Below, one piece after another: positions 30,760 to 62,939 of a stretch of 64,000 nucleotides of DNA. The DNA is from Channallabes apus. Lineage: Eukaryota > Chordata > Actinopteri > Siluriformes > Clariidae. Below the pieces are notes generated by a model. That model did no database searches, was not told where the DNA came from, and worked only from the letters and a program-made list of their open reading frames with translations. A program made the translations under genes and the position numbers. The stretch spans positions 17,163,729 through 17,227,728 of the forward strand of contig CM060104.1 of assembly GCA_030522415.1 (NCBI GenBank), in the 5' to 3' direction. Numbering within the stretch: position 1 is the stretch's first letter; each line of letters starts with the position of its first letter.

Positions 30760-32759
30760 TAAAACTACATAGTCATGAATATTTTATGTTATAGTTTGCT
30801 TCAAACAAAGTGTGTAAAATTACTTGTTTAATTAAAAGTAAAATACAAATGATTATACATACATTAGTAAAGTCTCCTTTGAACAGTTTTGAGGAATTTC
30901 AACTGAGTTTGTCTCAACCTGGGACTTTTAACTGAACAGAATACAATTATGATAGTAAAAACTCCTTTTATATCTCTTTATAATCCCCTGATACACTAAT
31001 GCACTTATTCCAGTGTTTCCAGAATAATCTAGTGCTTTGATACCATCGAGGTACACATTTGAAACACTGGCCTCCCATGATCTCCTTTAATGGCACAAAT
31101 GTGGAAATAGCTTGGAGCGAGGTCCAAGTAGTGCAAAGTAGGGTTTGTGAACGATTCTATGTAACGTTCCCACGGAAAGATGCATCTCTCTTCCACAAGT
31201 TATCTGTCAATTTTCAAGGATCAGGCGAGTTCCCCTCACTCACTGCTTATGGAATGAACTGCAGTGGGCTCTGAGTCACCTTGCCCGTGACCATCAGGCA
31301 CAGACGTACAGTTCCTTTAAGACGTTTGCACCATTCAGTCAAGACTGCGGCTAAGTCTCATTACCATAGCTTGCTTGAAGTTCTGTAAATGTCAATTGGT
31401 TTTACACCTTCATTCACAAGAAATTTCATCATAAATCCTGTTTTGACTTGAACATCCCTCATAGATTTTAAGGCAAATCCCTTAGGAACTTGTAGTGTCA
31501 CTCAGGAGAACTCTAAATAATAGATTTAGTGATCGAATTCTTGAGTATAAGGACTGTGGTTATTTGTCTTAGGACCACTTTAGTGTGTGTGTGTGTGTCT
31601 CTGTGTGTCTGTGTGTGTACAGTAAGATGAAGTCATTACTGTGAGTGCTGTGCCACAGCTTGGCCAGACAAGATCACCACCTTAGCGGGCCTCTCGATCC
31701 CACTTTTACTTTCTGTCTGTCACTTGTTCTTTCTTTCACTGTAGCTCAAAGCTTTTTACTCAAAATTTTTTTTTCAACTTTGTGCTCTCCTGGCCTTCAG
31801 TAAGTCTCTTGTCCGCTCCTCCACCTGCACACTACCACAGAAATGATCCAACCCACACACATCCATGCACGACACCTTTCCACTTTTTTTTTTTATTATT
31901 GTCCCTGCCCACAGAACTGGAACACACACACATATCCATACACACTTCACCTTAGCCACTCTCTCTCCCTCGCTCCGAGGTGAAGCTCGAGTGCATTCGA
32001 GCAGCCTCTTGCTATCCCTTCATATTTTATATTTCATCTCATCCCTCGATTCGCCCACACATCCTCCTACTCACAATTTCTCTTTTGTCTTTCACTTTTA
32101 CTCTTTCTCTTGCTCAAGTGACAACCCAAGGGAGCTACACAGGCCAATTACACTTCTGCAGTCTTGATGAGGGTCTAATGTAAAGTACAGCTACTTTCTG
32201 CTGTCCACCACTGGCATAATGTTATGGGATGGAAGTAAATCTACGAGAGTTAAGTGCATGCTATTTACTGTTTATAAAAAATATGCAAACATTATCAACA
32301 GTTTTACAATTTTTCTTCCAGTATTCTGCAATGATTAAAACGACTACCTCTGTGTGTCCTCACCAAAGGCAGGACCTGTGGAATGCTGATGAACCTCTCC
32401 CTTGGAAACAATAAAGCATGGTTAATAGTGTCGAGCGCAGTAATATCTGACAGCGGAGTGTAGGTATGAAAATGGGTTTGTGCAGTTGGCCAGCAGTGGC
32501 AGCAGCTGTCTGTAGAGCTATTCTTCACTAGGACAGAGAGAGAGCAGGAGACAGGGTACACAACCATAAAAACACCAACCTGATCAAACACCGAACCATT
32601 CACTAAACTCAAGCTGCTTTACAAGGCCAGAGATGTGTATGTGTGTCTGTGAGGTCTATGTACACAAATACAATTGTGTGGTGATGTGTTATACTGGCAT
32701 CTATAAATGTTTTCAATTGTGCATTATAGTTCATTTATGAGTGAGTTGCCATATATTTC

Positions 32760-32839
<80 letters not shown>

Positions 32840-33700
32840 CGCGCGTGCGAGAGAGAGTTGGCTCTCCCCGTGTTCTCAAAGGACCGAGGGGGAGCTGCAA
32901 GCAGATGGCACTGGCAGACTGTTACTCTTAGAGAGAAAAAAAACTATAGGAACAACAGAAAATTGGAGAAAAAAAATTACAGGAAAGAATAAAGAAAAGG
33001 TTTCAGTCAGACAAAGGGAAAGAAAATTAATGAATATTCACCACTGGCAGCAGATTGGAAATGGGCCCCTTTGGCACATCATCAATTTCTTCATGACTGG
33101 TCATGCCATGCTCACTAGAAAGGTGAGACTGTATTTTACTGTAAGCTATTTGGGATTTTCTATTGCTTTAACCTTGACAAAAATGCTGTTTTGCATTAAA
33201 ATACAAAAGTTTAAAGAATAACAAGGGCAATTGCTTTAATTCATGAATATCAATTGGAAGGAAAAGCATTAAAGATATGCTGGGATTTGTTCAGCAGTCA
33301 TAACCCTGCGCCAGGATGCCAGAGTAGCCCGCGAACAGAAGAAGTTAAGAAGCGAAAATGGTCAAATGAGGAATGAGCAAAGCAAAGGGTGACATCATTG
33401 TGGACAGGAGGTAAAAAATAGGACCAGTCCTTACTCTGTGTTAATGTGTGTTTATTTAAGAACGAGTAATATAAAACATATAAAAGGGACAATTAAAAAA
33501 TGATGCAAACATACATGCAGGTAGCATCCACAGACTGACTTAATTTCACATAACCTCCCCTTAGCTAATCCATCACCTATAGAATAACAAGTTGTGTGGG
33601 TTACTGGATCTGTGTTTAAGGGGAAGTAAAAGTGTGTATCTGAGGGAGTGGTCAGAGTTAATACACTTCCCATCCGTATATAGGAGACACTATTGCCATA
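30760..33700. other. Intergenic DNA upstream of the natriuretic peptide gene
   Basis: No gene was recognised. It contains a long (GT)n microsatellite and T/C-rich tracts. The frames at 32707-33221 are translations of the GT repeat and are not genes. Confidence 0.5.
32763..32835. repeat. Long (GT)n microsatellite
   Basis: About 36 GT units, then GCGTGCGCGCGTGCGAGAGAG, an alternating purine-pyrimidine tract able in principle to adopt Z-DNA. Confidence 0.95.
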
Positions 33701-33712
33701 CTTCCCCAACTG

Positions 33713-33746
33713 ACACACACACACACACACACGCGCGCACACACAC
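33713..33746. repeat. (CA)n microsatellite
   Basis: A CA run with CGCGCG in the middle, just upstream of the possible first exon of the natriuretic peptide gene. Confidence 0.9.
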
Positions 33747-33763
33747 CATACAGAGCTCACACT

Positions 33764-33937
33764 ATAAATCAAGTTCTGAGTGAGACAGTGAGAGCAAAGG
33801 AGGAGGAGAGAAAAAGATGCTCATTGCAGGTGCCAAATATTGAGGGAGACGAGAGCAAGCAAATCAGACGGAGAGTGAGGATGGAGCAGAGCTCTCACTG
33901 AACATTTAGCCACAGGTTTTTATACTGTCAGTCTCTG
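33764..33937 (+). promoter_or_regulatory. Possible distal promoter and non-coding first exon of the natriuretic peptide gene
   Basis: CTATAAATC at about 33763 could be a TATA box. The following purine-rich stretch ends in a good splice donor, GTCTCTG|GTAAGTAA, at 33937/33938. An acceptor-like TTTCTTTAAGTTTGTAG ends at 34565. Together they would make a 5' UTR exon spliced to the coding exon. This is inference from splice motifs only. Confidence 0.3.
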
Positions 33938-34439
33938 GTAAGTAACTATTTAAAAATAAAATAGTTTTATTTTGAATTTCATTTGAATTTTTTTTACAAA
34001 AAATGAACAATCAAGATATTAACTCATGATTAAATATTATTTCACAGTTTTTAATAACTAATAATTTTTTTTCTTCCATAGAGTTTTCCTGAATTTCTCC
34101 ATCTCTCTCTTACCATAAATATTTGCCTTTAGATTTTATTAAACTAATGTACTAATATATAAACAAGTATTGTTAAATATTTTGTAATTTTGTTTAAAAA
34201 AAACAATACCACGCTAACCCAGCAGTTACAAATTGCACAAAATGTTTTTGTAATTTTAAAGGTTAACAGCTTTTTCTATATTTAAGCAAAAATCTGTTTT
34301 TATGTAAGCCCTATCTGATATGGCAGCACAATAGTTACCACCAAAAACATTCAGTCACATGACATAAGAAAAAAAGACTACAGCAGAAAGAAACAGCAGT
34401 CTAAAACTATTAATAACCAGGCAAAATCAAAATATTCCC

Positions 34440-34450
34440 TTATAAATAGC
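34440..34450 (+). promoter_or_regulatory. TATA box candidate for the natriuretic peptide gene
   Basis: TTATAAATAGC lies about 160 bases before the start codon, a good match to TATAAATAG. It competes with the distal candidate at 33763. Confidence 0.4.
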
Positions 34451-34600
34451 TTTAAAATCTGTGACATAGGTCGGAAAGTTTTTGATTATTCTGTTGTCTT
34501 TGCTGATGGAGAGAAATTAAAATGATGACAATAAATGATTTATATGTATTTCTTTAAGTTTGTAGTAGATTGTGTGTTTGGACTCGTGCGTCTCTGCTTC

Positions 34601-35158
34601 ATGATGCTGTGCTCAGCTGTTCTCGCAGTGCTGCTCCTGCTCGCACCTCTGACACCCAGCCACAGCCGAAGCCTGCACTCCCCAGAGCGGGCCATGCAGG
34701 TAGGCAGTCTCAATTTGCTGGCCATGAGATAAGCATAAGTAGAATCAATATCCTGTCTAATTATAGTATGACCATTTTTGATCTAATGCCACTGCTTAGT
34801 TGTTTACCACCTGGAATTATAACATAAAAAGCTGGTTCATTCTTGTTCCCTACTAAAGGTCATCGAGCAGTTCCTTGAGCGTTACAATGACCTTTTAACC
34901 CTAGATGACCTGGATAATCTCACCAGTGACCAAACAGAAGAACCGGTACAGGTCTTTAATTCTGGCATAAAAGTCGCAGAGAATCCTAAATGGATTGACA
35001 TCCCTGTGCAGAATGAAAACTCCTGGGTCCGTCTTCTCAAGGGAGCTCTGGCGAACCAAAAGCGAGCATTGTCAGACCGGTCTCGGAGGGGTTGGAACCG
35101 AGGCTGCTTTGGCCTGAAGCTAGACCGAATCGGATCTATGAGTGGCCTCGGCTGCTAA
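34601..35158 (+). CDS. nppc: C-type natriuretic peptide precursor (132 aa, 2 coding exons)
   Basis: CNP is a secreted peptide that activates the guanylyl-cyclase receptor NPR-B and acts locally or, in fish, also in brain and osmoregulation. Coding exons are 34601-34699 and 34859-35158, giving 132 residues. A hydrophobic signal peptide (LCSAVLAVLLLLAPL) begins the protein. The prosegment starts VIEQFLERYNDLLTLDD. A furin-type site RSRR precedes the mature peptide, which starts GWNRG. The ring CFGLKLDRIGSMSGLGC has 17 residues between and including its two Cys, and the protein stops right after the second Cys, without a tail, which distinguishes CNP from ANP, BNP and VNP. By memory the mature sequence is like fish CNP-1. 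The subtype is my inference, so the symbol is used in the broad sense. The second in-frame ATG at 34604 could also start translation. Confidence 0.95.
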
Positions 35159-35552
35159 TGACAGACAGAGGGACAGAGCGAAGTGTCAAGTAGATGTTCC
35201 TCATATTGTCATCTTATCTCATTTATATGGTGATGTTCTTGTACAGTGTATTTCACTACTTTTTCAATTTTCACAGTCTTTAAGATCATGTTTTAATGCT
35301 GTATTGTAAACTGTTTGTTATAAAGTGATGTAACATTTTAGTGATTCTAGTTCTGTCTATACTGTGATGGTAAAGGAGTGCGATTAGATAATACACAGAT
35401 TATGTTAGATCATAGTGAATCATAGGACTATACTTTATGCTAATATATTATATATTGGACTACCTATGAACTATATTTAAGACTGCTTGGAAGGATATGC
35501 ATGAGAAAAAAACTAACATAGATCATCTTTATAAATGTGTATATTTGGCATG

Positions 35553-35558
35553 AATAAA
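35553..35558 (+). terminator. Polyadenylation signal of the natriuretic peptide gene
   Basis: AATAAA stands about 395 bases after the stop, after an AT-rich 3' UTR containing ATTTA elements. Confidence 0.65.
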
Positions 35559-35599
35559 ATGTTTAAAATATATTAAGGATGTGCATCGTCCACTGCATC

Positions 35600-36950
35600 A
35601 AAATCTCTTTACACACCACAGTTTCATACCTGCTTTGTTAGTTCTATACTCACACAGTAGTCAAAAGAATTGACTGGAATTTCGCCAGCTCTGTTTCATA
35701 CCACTCTGCTTCAATCTCAGTGTGATGATCAGTGTTCATGTATCTAATCACCTTTTTCTGCCTTATTTTTACGCTATTATTAAACTTAAAAGAGATTGCC
35801 TGTGAATGCTTCCACTCCGTTGAAACTGTGAGAGAAAGATTGGAAATATTTTTTGGGTAACTAGCACAATTTCTTCTCTGCAAAGCCACACTAATTTAGC
35901 CTTTAGTCCAAAGAGACTGGAATTCAGACCACATCATTCCATAATGAGCTGTTCATTCCATACTAATGTGCAGCAGTGATGTATTTCACGGTACACATAT
36001 TTTCACTGCTGATAGACCCACAAGCACTGCGTTTCTCATTGGATACCACATGAGGATTTTTTTTTTCATTTCTTGCCAGTAACTCTTTTCACTCTGCATG
36101 TTTGTGTAGGCACAAGGATTATGGATATATTGAGCTCCTTTAAATCCTTCACATATCAGCACTAAATGTCACTCAGGCTCAGTACTGCTATATGGCATCA
36201 ATTGTCTTCTGTAGAGCTATTGTTGTAGTCAGCCTGCATAAAAAAATCCAGTCACGTCAAATACCCTCTCCATACCCGAGACATGCCTGTTTTTTTTTTT
36301 TAGATGATTGGCAGTCTCATGTGAGGAGATTCTAGGAGAGTGAGACCTGACTAATAACCGCCCTATAAAATGAATTGCTAGCTGGAATATAAAAATGCTA
36401 ATTATTCTTAGTTTTTTTTTTAAATTACATATACAATCAACATTGGTAATATTTTTCCTTATTCCTAGTATTGTTTTCTCCACTCCCTAGTATGCCACAA
36501 AAAATCTGTAAAAAAAAAAAAAAAATTTTAACTAAGATTAAAGCTGTCATCTTAATTTTTCCAATTTGTCATTTTACACATTTAACTTCGAATGAAAGAT
36601 TGAAGTGAAATAATTAACTGTGTAAATCAATCAGTTAGATTTTTCATTTCAACATTACTGCTAAAAAAAAGAATTTAAAAAACAGAACCTATTATGAGGA
36701 CATACAACTGAAAAGGTTAATAAGTCTATTTCATAATGATATATACATCTTCCTAAACTGCAGAAGTCTAGTCTTTATTAAGACACTATTAAACATACCA
36801 TTAATTAGCCATAATCACAAAGTAATGTGATTGTGCTCACAGCAACTTGAAGCAATGAAAGCTTAAATCCTTTAAGCTTTCCACAGATTAAAGGATTGCT
36901 TTAGGGGGTGTGAATATGATTAACCATAAGTTCAGCAAAGTTAACAGACG
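35600..36950. other. Intergenic DNA between the natriuretic peptide gene and a SINE
   Basis: AT-rich with A and T runs. No gene or classified repeat was seen. Confidence 0.45.
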
Positions 36951-36954
36951 ACAT

Positions 36955-37165
36955 AGGTGATGCAACTCTTAGCTCACTGGGTTACTGATCAGAAGGTCAG
37001 AGTTTCAATCCCCAGCACTGCCAAGCTACCAATGTTGCCCTTAAGCAAGGAACATTACAGGGGTGATGCATGGCTGACCCTGCACTCTGACCTAACAAGC
37101 TGGGAAATGGGGGAAAATTTATTTCACTCTGCTGTAATGTATATCTGTCAAATGCCAGTCAGTGG
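36955..37165 (+). repeat. tRNA-derived SINE (family S2)
   Basis: The head TTAGCTCACTGGGTTACTGA and CAGAGTTTCAATCCCCAGCA resembles boxes A and B of a tRNA gene. The body CTGACCCTGCACTCTGACC, AACAAGCTGGGAAATG and TTTCACTCTGCTGTAATGTA follows a SINE that I remember as frequent in catfish and other teleosts. The box B sequence is degraded, so the copy is old. Confidence 0.65.
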
Positions 37166-37169
37166 GGAG

Positions 37170-40100
37170 GAATGACATTAATGGAATGACTGGGTGCAAG
37201 TTTATTGAAACTTCAATATACTGCATGCAACTACTTACAGTACATTTAATAATCTAATGAAAATGTATTATACTGCTATATGAATATTGAATTCTTCTGG
37301 TTGATTTTGCCCAACATAAACAGAAGTCGTCCATTTCTCATTCTCCTGCTCTCTACATGTTGCTGTTCTGTGGTTAACCTTTCAAATGACTTAAATCAGT
37401 TAAACTAAGTAAATATCCATCCATATTTAATTTAATAGCATCTGTTAAATGAACTCCAGATAATCCTAAAAACCTCAACTAAATTAATGACCATCTTTGA
37501 GCTATTACCTAAATATCAAACCATTCTTGGACTAATCTATTTTACCACAAAAAAAAGGTATGAAAGGTCTGCAGCATTTCACTCCTTGTATTATGTAACC
37601 GTTTACTAGCAGCCACTTTTAAAATAAAGATATTCCACCTTATTAATGCCTAAATGCTGTTTCTGTTGCCATTAGGTGGCACAATTTCTAAATTTCGAAA
37701 CTGCTCCAAACCTGTCTGGTCTGCTCAGAGTGCACTTTAACCACAGCAAGACACTGAACTCTGAGCTCGCTTCCACATAATATAGATAACAAACACAGGG
37801 TTTCAGAGCTAACAGTTAATCTATAACACACTCAAATACACCGACTAGGCTGGAGAGATGTTTGAAACTGACAAGGCACACATGAAGACCTGGTGCAGTA
37901 TCAGTGAAATATAACCTGAAATGCAACTTGCTGTTGAAAAAAATAAATGGGTACGGTTTGTCTAATCTCATCTGGCATATGCTCTGAGCAATTTAAATTC
38001 AAAGCATGTCTGATTTCATTGAACCTGTTTACTTCAGTTGTCAGTGAGCAAGGTGCCTGTCTCCCAACACACCAGTGGAGCAGATAACCGCATATATAAA
38101 GGGTGTGGGGTCGGCCTTTGGGTATTACATTATTTTTAGCTTGCCCCTGGCCCCTCTCCAGCACATTCTGCATAGATGAGGGAGGAGGGGAACCAGAACA
38201 TATAAAATGCACATTAACATATGAACAAAGCTCATACCACAGCCCAATGCAAAATTTATCACAATTAGATACTAGTACTCATAAGGTGCATTTTATTAAC
38301 GCTTGCTATAAAGAGTATAAGTCTGCTCTATTTGCTTTGGAAATAGTTCACTGCTCAAGCTAAAGGTTTTTAGAAGGGTAGATCTGTATGAATTGAGTGG
38401 GTGTTTGTCATTTACATATACGCTTTTAAAATGATTCCTGGAGTCCTGGAGCTAAAATGCTAATTTGAAAACATATGTAACCCCATGCAAATTGCAGGAT
38501 TATAGTCTTAAATGCAAGATGGTCTGTAAAATATATTGAGGTCGCCAATATATGTGTAGGTGTATGGTTGTCTGAAGCTTAAACGCTTGGTCAAACAGGA
38601 CTTACTTGCTTTCCCAATGCATGAAAACGTTTTCACAGTGGTCTTACATTAATCCTTTCCTGCAACTCTAATACAAAAATTTTAAATGCAATTTTTTTTT
38701 CCACACGGTATTTTTTTCCAAACAATATTTACAGCTTATTAAAATGTAATTAAAATGGAGGCTCATTATTTTTCTGGGTAGATTAGAAGGATCTAATTCT
38801 TTCATCCAGGGGTTTGCCTTAGGGGTGTCTGGTTGTGGGTATCAGACTTAGTCCTTTAACTTTAAACTTGCCTGTGATTAACCTGATGAGTTAAAATCAT
38901 GATGAGGCTGTTCAATGGCATTAGGTTAGTTGAAACCTAGACCTTACTAGCTATTCTCCTATTTAACACACCATACACATTAAGTTTGGCCTTTTCCTGA
39001 TCTGTGACCTTAAGACCAATGAGTCAAGCCAAACGGCAGAGGGTTTACAGTGGTGGTCTTGTCAGCACAAACATATGGGCACAGCAACTTCAGACAATAC
39101 ATTAAATACATGTGAAAAGAATACTGATCATTGTGGATGGTATACGGTAGCATTATCTAAAGGACATCACTACTTTATTTTACCTTAAATAACTTAAATA
39201 GAGATGAATCCATATGTAATTTAACAAATCAGTTTTTCAGCCAGGGTTTCAACATTCAACTGTATAATGATATTTTATAGTAGCATATACAAATCAAATT
39301 TAAGTAAATCAAATTTGCTTCCGCTGTAAAGGATTACAATGTTTTTCTATAAATTATTCTTTTATTCATAAATCTTATACATGAATTGCATGCAGCAGAC
39401 ACAGAAATACTCTCCACTGCATGTTCACTGGGGAACGTTCACCTAGGCAGACCTCTTAGACAACAGTGTGAAACTCCACGTACACTCACAGGACCAAGGG
39501 CAGGGATGGAGACAAGCAAGTGAAGAAGGCATGGCTGATTAAAAGTGAAGGGTCATGGTCTTTCTGGTAAATGTCACCCACTCAGAAAGAGAGTGATTTG
39601 ATCCCTTGCTCAGGCTCTCTTTCTGTGCCTGTCTGAACCTTGTGAGAAGGTCAAAGTTAGACAAGCAAGCTCACTTCAAATTGCTCCCTCTGAAGAATGA
39701 TCTTATGTGACCAATCAGATCTGTTTCCTTTTTGGATTTTTTTTGTGCAGATATTCTTTCAGAAAGTTTTAAAAACTATAATGCAATTTTTGGTCATGTA
39801 GCATATAAACTGTGTTTTATTTATATATAGTATGTGTATTTGCATTTATTTATCCTGTTTTGGATGTTCTGCTAAAATCAGTGATGTACTTTCAGACTAA
39901 TTATTTAATTAATTAGTCCATTATCCTTAGAATTGATTGGGATTTAAGCGGATCTTAAATTAATTATATTAATTATGGGTATTAAAGGCATAGATGCATC
40001 TTAGTTTTGAACAAATACACCTCATTCAACTCGTTAAATATCTGTAGTAAAAACAGGTATATCACCTAACACTCCTGCACAGTCAGAAATGATAAACTGC

Positions 40101-40290
40101 TTCCTGTTCCCTAGTGTAAAGTGCTCGCGCCCTGTACTTAACACTGATTTGGACGCCACTCTACCCGATTGCATTATGGGATAGCATTGTTTATTTTTTT
40201 TTTTAATGAATAAACCTCCATAATTAATGCTCTATGGTGAAGACAGTGTGGGTTCGGTCACTTTCCAGGACAGGAAATGGATATTTCTGC
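37170..40290. other. Intergenic DNA upstream of gapdh
   Basis: No gene was recognised in 3.1 kb. There are no obvious transposons either, unlike the rest of the window, so the stretch could hold regulatory DNA for gapdh or the natriuretic peptide gene. Confidence 0.45.
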
Positions 40291-40297
40291 TCCACTA

Positions 40298-40452
40298 CGT
40301 GACCTTGACATTATTAAAGGGCGGGGCGATTAGGGGGGGTACAAAACTAAGGGGCGGGGCTAACGTCGCCACGCCAGGCATAAAACCTGGCCTGCTGTGA
40401 ACTTTCTCCTCACTCACACAGTGCAGAGACAGACAGAGGCCTCTCACAGACG
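40298..40452 (+). promoter_or_regulatory. gapdh: gapdh promoter and non-coding exon 1
   Basis: GC boxes (GGGCGGGGCG at 40319-40328 and GGGGCGGGGC at 40351-40360) precede a TATA-like CATAAAA at 40379-40385. Exon 1 probably starts near 40410 and ends at 40452 before GTAATTAA; the intron then runs to the acceptor at 40980. Upstream, TGACCTTGA at 40300-40308 is the reverse complement of TCAAGGTCA, the site of estrogen-related receptors, and it overlaps ACGTG, the core of hypoxia-response elements. Confidence 0.75.
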
Positions 40453-41000
40453 GTAATTAACTTTGACACCTGCTCAGCAATGCGCGTAATTTGACTTGTT
40501 AAATTAAACTGCACGAATTTGAAGTTGTTTTAGTTTGTTGAATGTTTTTCGAAGTATGAAGTAACCAGTAGTTGAGAAGAGTCTTGCATAAATGTATACA
40601 TTTTGCTAAATTTTAATCACCAAGTTATTTAATAGTAACACTTATTAAGACTAAATTTTTGCACTAATGTTTAGGAACACTTTACTTTTAGAAGACAAAC
40701 GCTTATTCCCTGTACTGGACTTTTCCCCCCTCGTTTGGTGCGAGTACACGGTGTTCCACGCCTCCTCAAAGCTCTACAGAATTATACTTTTTAATTTCCA
40801 CCTCCCTCAGTTACTGCAAAGAGATTGAATTCAGTCGAAAGCCGCCTACCAGAGTGTCTGACCATTTCACCGCAGATTCACCTTGTACTTTGTACACTCG
40901 AGATACTGTTACTGCGACATGAAACACTCCATGCCGCACTTGTCTCTAATGTCTAACTTACCTTTTATTCTTTCTTTCAGACAAGACCAAAGCAGACAAA

Positions 41001-45160
<4,160 letters not shown>

Positions 45161-45332
45161 ATGCCACCTGGCTGACTTTGGTTATTCTCCCAAAACATTA
45201 AACGGCTTAAAATGCCATGCTTGAAGTTGGAGACCAATTTTTTTTTTTTTACATGGAAAAGCCCCTGTTCTGTTTGTGTGAGGTTCAAAATGAATGAAAT
45301 TGAAGGAGTCAGTCTGCAAAAACATGTGATGG

Positions 45333-45338
45333 AATAAA
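45333..45338 (+). terminator. gapdh: gapdh polyadenylation signal
   Basis: AATAAA about 170 bases after the stop codon, followed by a GT-rich stretch. Confidence 0.8.
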
Positions 45339-45399
45339 GTCCTCTGTGAGAGAATTGCTTGCCTCCTGTGGTTCATAAAATGTAACAAACACTGGCATG

Positions 45400-47400
45400 T
45401 GAAGTTTTAAATGTAGATCATGGCTTAAATATAACTTGGATTTGGGACTTTTAAATTGGTGGGGGAGATCCCTCTTTAGGTCTGATGGGGGTAGATGGGT
45501 TTCTAGTGCACATAAGTGCTAAGGTAGTATTTGAACCTTTTTAATGCCAAAAAAACTTTTGGGGGAAAAGTCCCTTATTTAAATTTATTGGCAGTGGCCT
45601 TGCATATTAACTTTTACTCATCTTTTGGGGGCCATCTTGCCCAAAATACCATCTGAATATGGAATTTACATGTGATTTCAGGTTTACTTAAGCTCTCCTT
45701 GCCCACTTTACGTCCTGCAGATAAGGTTCCAAATCTTTGACTTTCATGTTATTCACAAGCTCTTAGTCAGTTTGCTAACTAGTCAAGCTGAGTCTTAATG
45801 AGCAAAAGTACTGTATGTTGCATAACTACTGTGTTCTGTAATTGGGAGTCCAATTTGCTGCTTTGTGACAATGTTAATTGTTAAAAGTGCTACATAGATT
45901 GAAAGGGTGAGGGTCTTTTTGGTGTCAGGCACCAACAGTGAAATGCTGTCCATTCTCAAGTTGAGTCAGCACACTTTGCATGGCTTCTAACAGCACAATG
46001 TAACAATCATGAGTATTTAAATATAAAGACTGCTACTTAACCTCTTCCTCTGAAGTGTAATGACCAGAATATTAGCCTATAATCATTTGAAGACAGTTCA
46101 ATTTTTTTTTTCTCCACCCCCTCCTGTGTTTCATGTTCCGGCAATACTGCAATATATAGTAGATATCCACAGAGCAGTCTTGTGGTTTCTGTTGAGCAAT
46201 AGAGGTTAGAATACTTTGCTTAGGGGTGTAACCGCAGAGCCTAAATTGCTGGTGTATGGATGGAATGTTCAAACCTTTCCAAACTTGTCCAAAAAATATT
46301 TACCATCCCTAACAGGACCTGCCCTGCCATAATCTACTGAGGATTACAAATACTAAGCCACTAACCGTGTGTGTATATATATATTTATAGTTAGTTATAT
46401 GTTGCCATTATTGCTTATACTTTGTGTGATCATTGTTTCCACAACATACTAAATGGTTTTGATTTGACCGATCACCACCATGGACCATAGTTGATCAGGT
46501 GATATTTCAGATTATGGATCATTCTCTGCACAGCAATAATTGGTAGCAATTCACAGCAATGAAGTGTGTATGGTGTTTATTTGGGGGGGGGCTAGTATTC
46601 AAAGAATACATCAGATGCAGCAGCATTGCAGTTTAGATTTTAATTTAAACGTGAGTCAAAAACAGTTCAGGAATGTAAAAATATGACATACATTTCCAAA
46701 ATGTCATGATTTAACTTATTGAGGCTTAAATTAGGTAATTTATAGGATACATCATAGAGCCACCCAAATACATACTCCTGCTAGCAACGGCTACGTCAGT
46801 CTTTGGTTTACCGTAAATACGCTTTTTTATACAGGGGTGCTCAGCGTTTAAAACGAGACTGATTTTTTAAAAAAGTATTTAAAGAACTACTTTTCATGTA
46901 TACTGCTGGTTATAGTTGCTGACAACCTTCTATATATAAGAGCAATGTTATGGTGTAAATGTCTAAGTAAAAACGACTATATACATAAAGGTAGGTGCCC
47001 TTAATCTCTGTGTATTACGGTAATCTATCCTCTGATTCCTCTGCGCTTACATACTGCTCACAAGTGCATTTTCAATGCGAGACACGAAAGCTCCGAGTAG
47101 TTTCTACTGACATCTTTTTTACTTTCATTCGTTACATCTCCAGCCTTTTATTCTATGACTACCTAATTGTCTCTGTTTTTTTTCTGTTCAGGACTACGTA
47201 ATCTTTTTTTTTTTTTTTTTTTAACTATTATTATTTTTAGTATTTCCCATCAAAGAGTCCGTTCAGCAGTCATCTTCCATTCAATAAGCGTTTATTGGTT
47301 ATATCATGTTTTAGTATTTTACACGTTATATCTATTGTTTATTAAACGTAGTTATCCGTTGCACTGCTGTCGCTTTTGTCCCATCGAGACCCGAACAGAA
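45400..47400. other. Intergenic DNA between gapdh and iffo1
   Basis: No gene was seen. At 45856-45903, TTTGTGACAATGTTAATTGT followed by TAAAAGTGCTACATAGATTG is a degraded copy of the repeat end at 49110-49190. Confidence 0.5.
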
Positions 47401-47443
47401 GCCGTTCATGCCAGATCTGCAGCGCTTCAGCTTTCCGTACAGT

Positions 47444-62792
<15,349 letters not shown>

Positions 62793-62920
62793 TAGTGAAC
62801 AACTTGATAAAGACAAAGGAACAGGAGTTGTGATGTTTCTCTTATCTCACTGTTAAATCTAAGCCATATTTACCCCACAGGTTCAGGTGCAACCCTGCTG
62901 AACTCATGCTTTTCCCCCCT

Positions 62921-62926
62921 AATAAA
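62921..62926 (+). terminator. iffo1: iffo1 polyadenylation signal
   Basis: AATAAA about 130 bases after the stop codon at 62790-62792. Confidence 0.6.
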
Positions 62927-62939
62927 TAGACTACTTAGA

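Noticed and set aside
32707..33221. Frames of repeated Cys-Val from the GT microsatellite
   Set aside because: Pure translation of a dinucleotide repeat; no gene structure around it.
36955..37020. A tRNA gene at the head of the S2 SINE
   Set aside because: Boxes A and B are degraded, and the sequence runs on into a SINE body; it cannot fold as a normal tRNA.
47408..47443. Upstream ATG at 47408 as the iffo1 start
   Set aside because: In frame and possible, but the conserved beginning MNPL at 47444 fits the family better.
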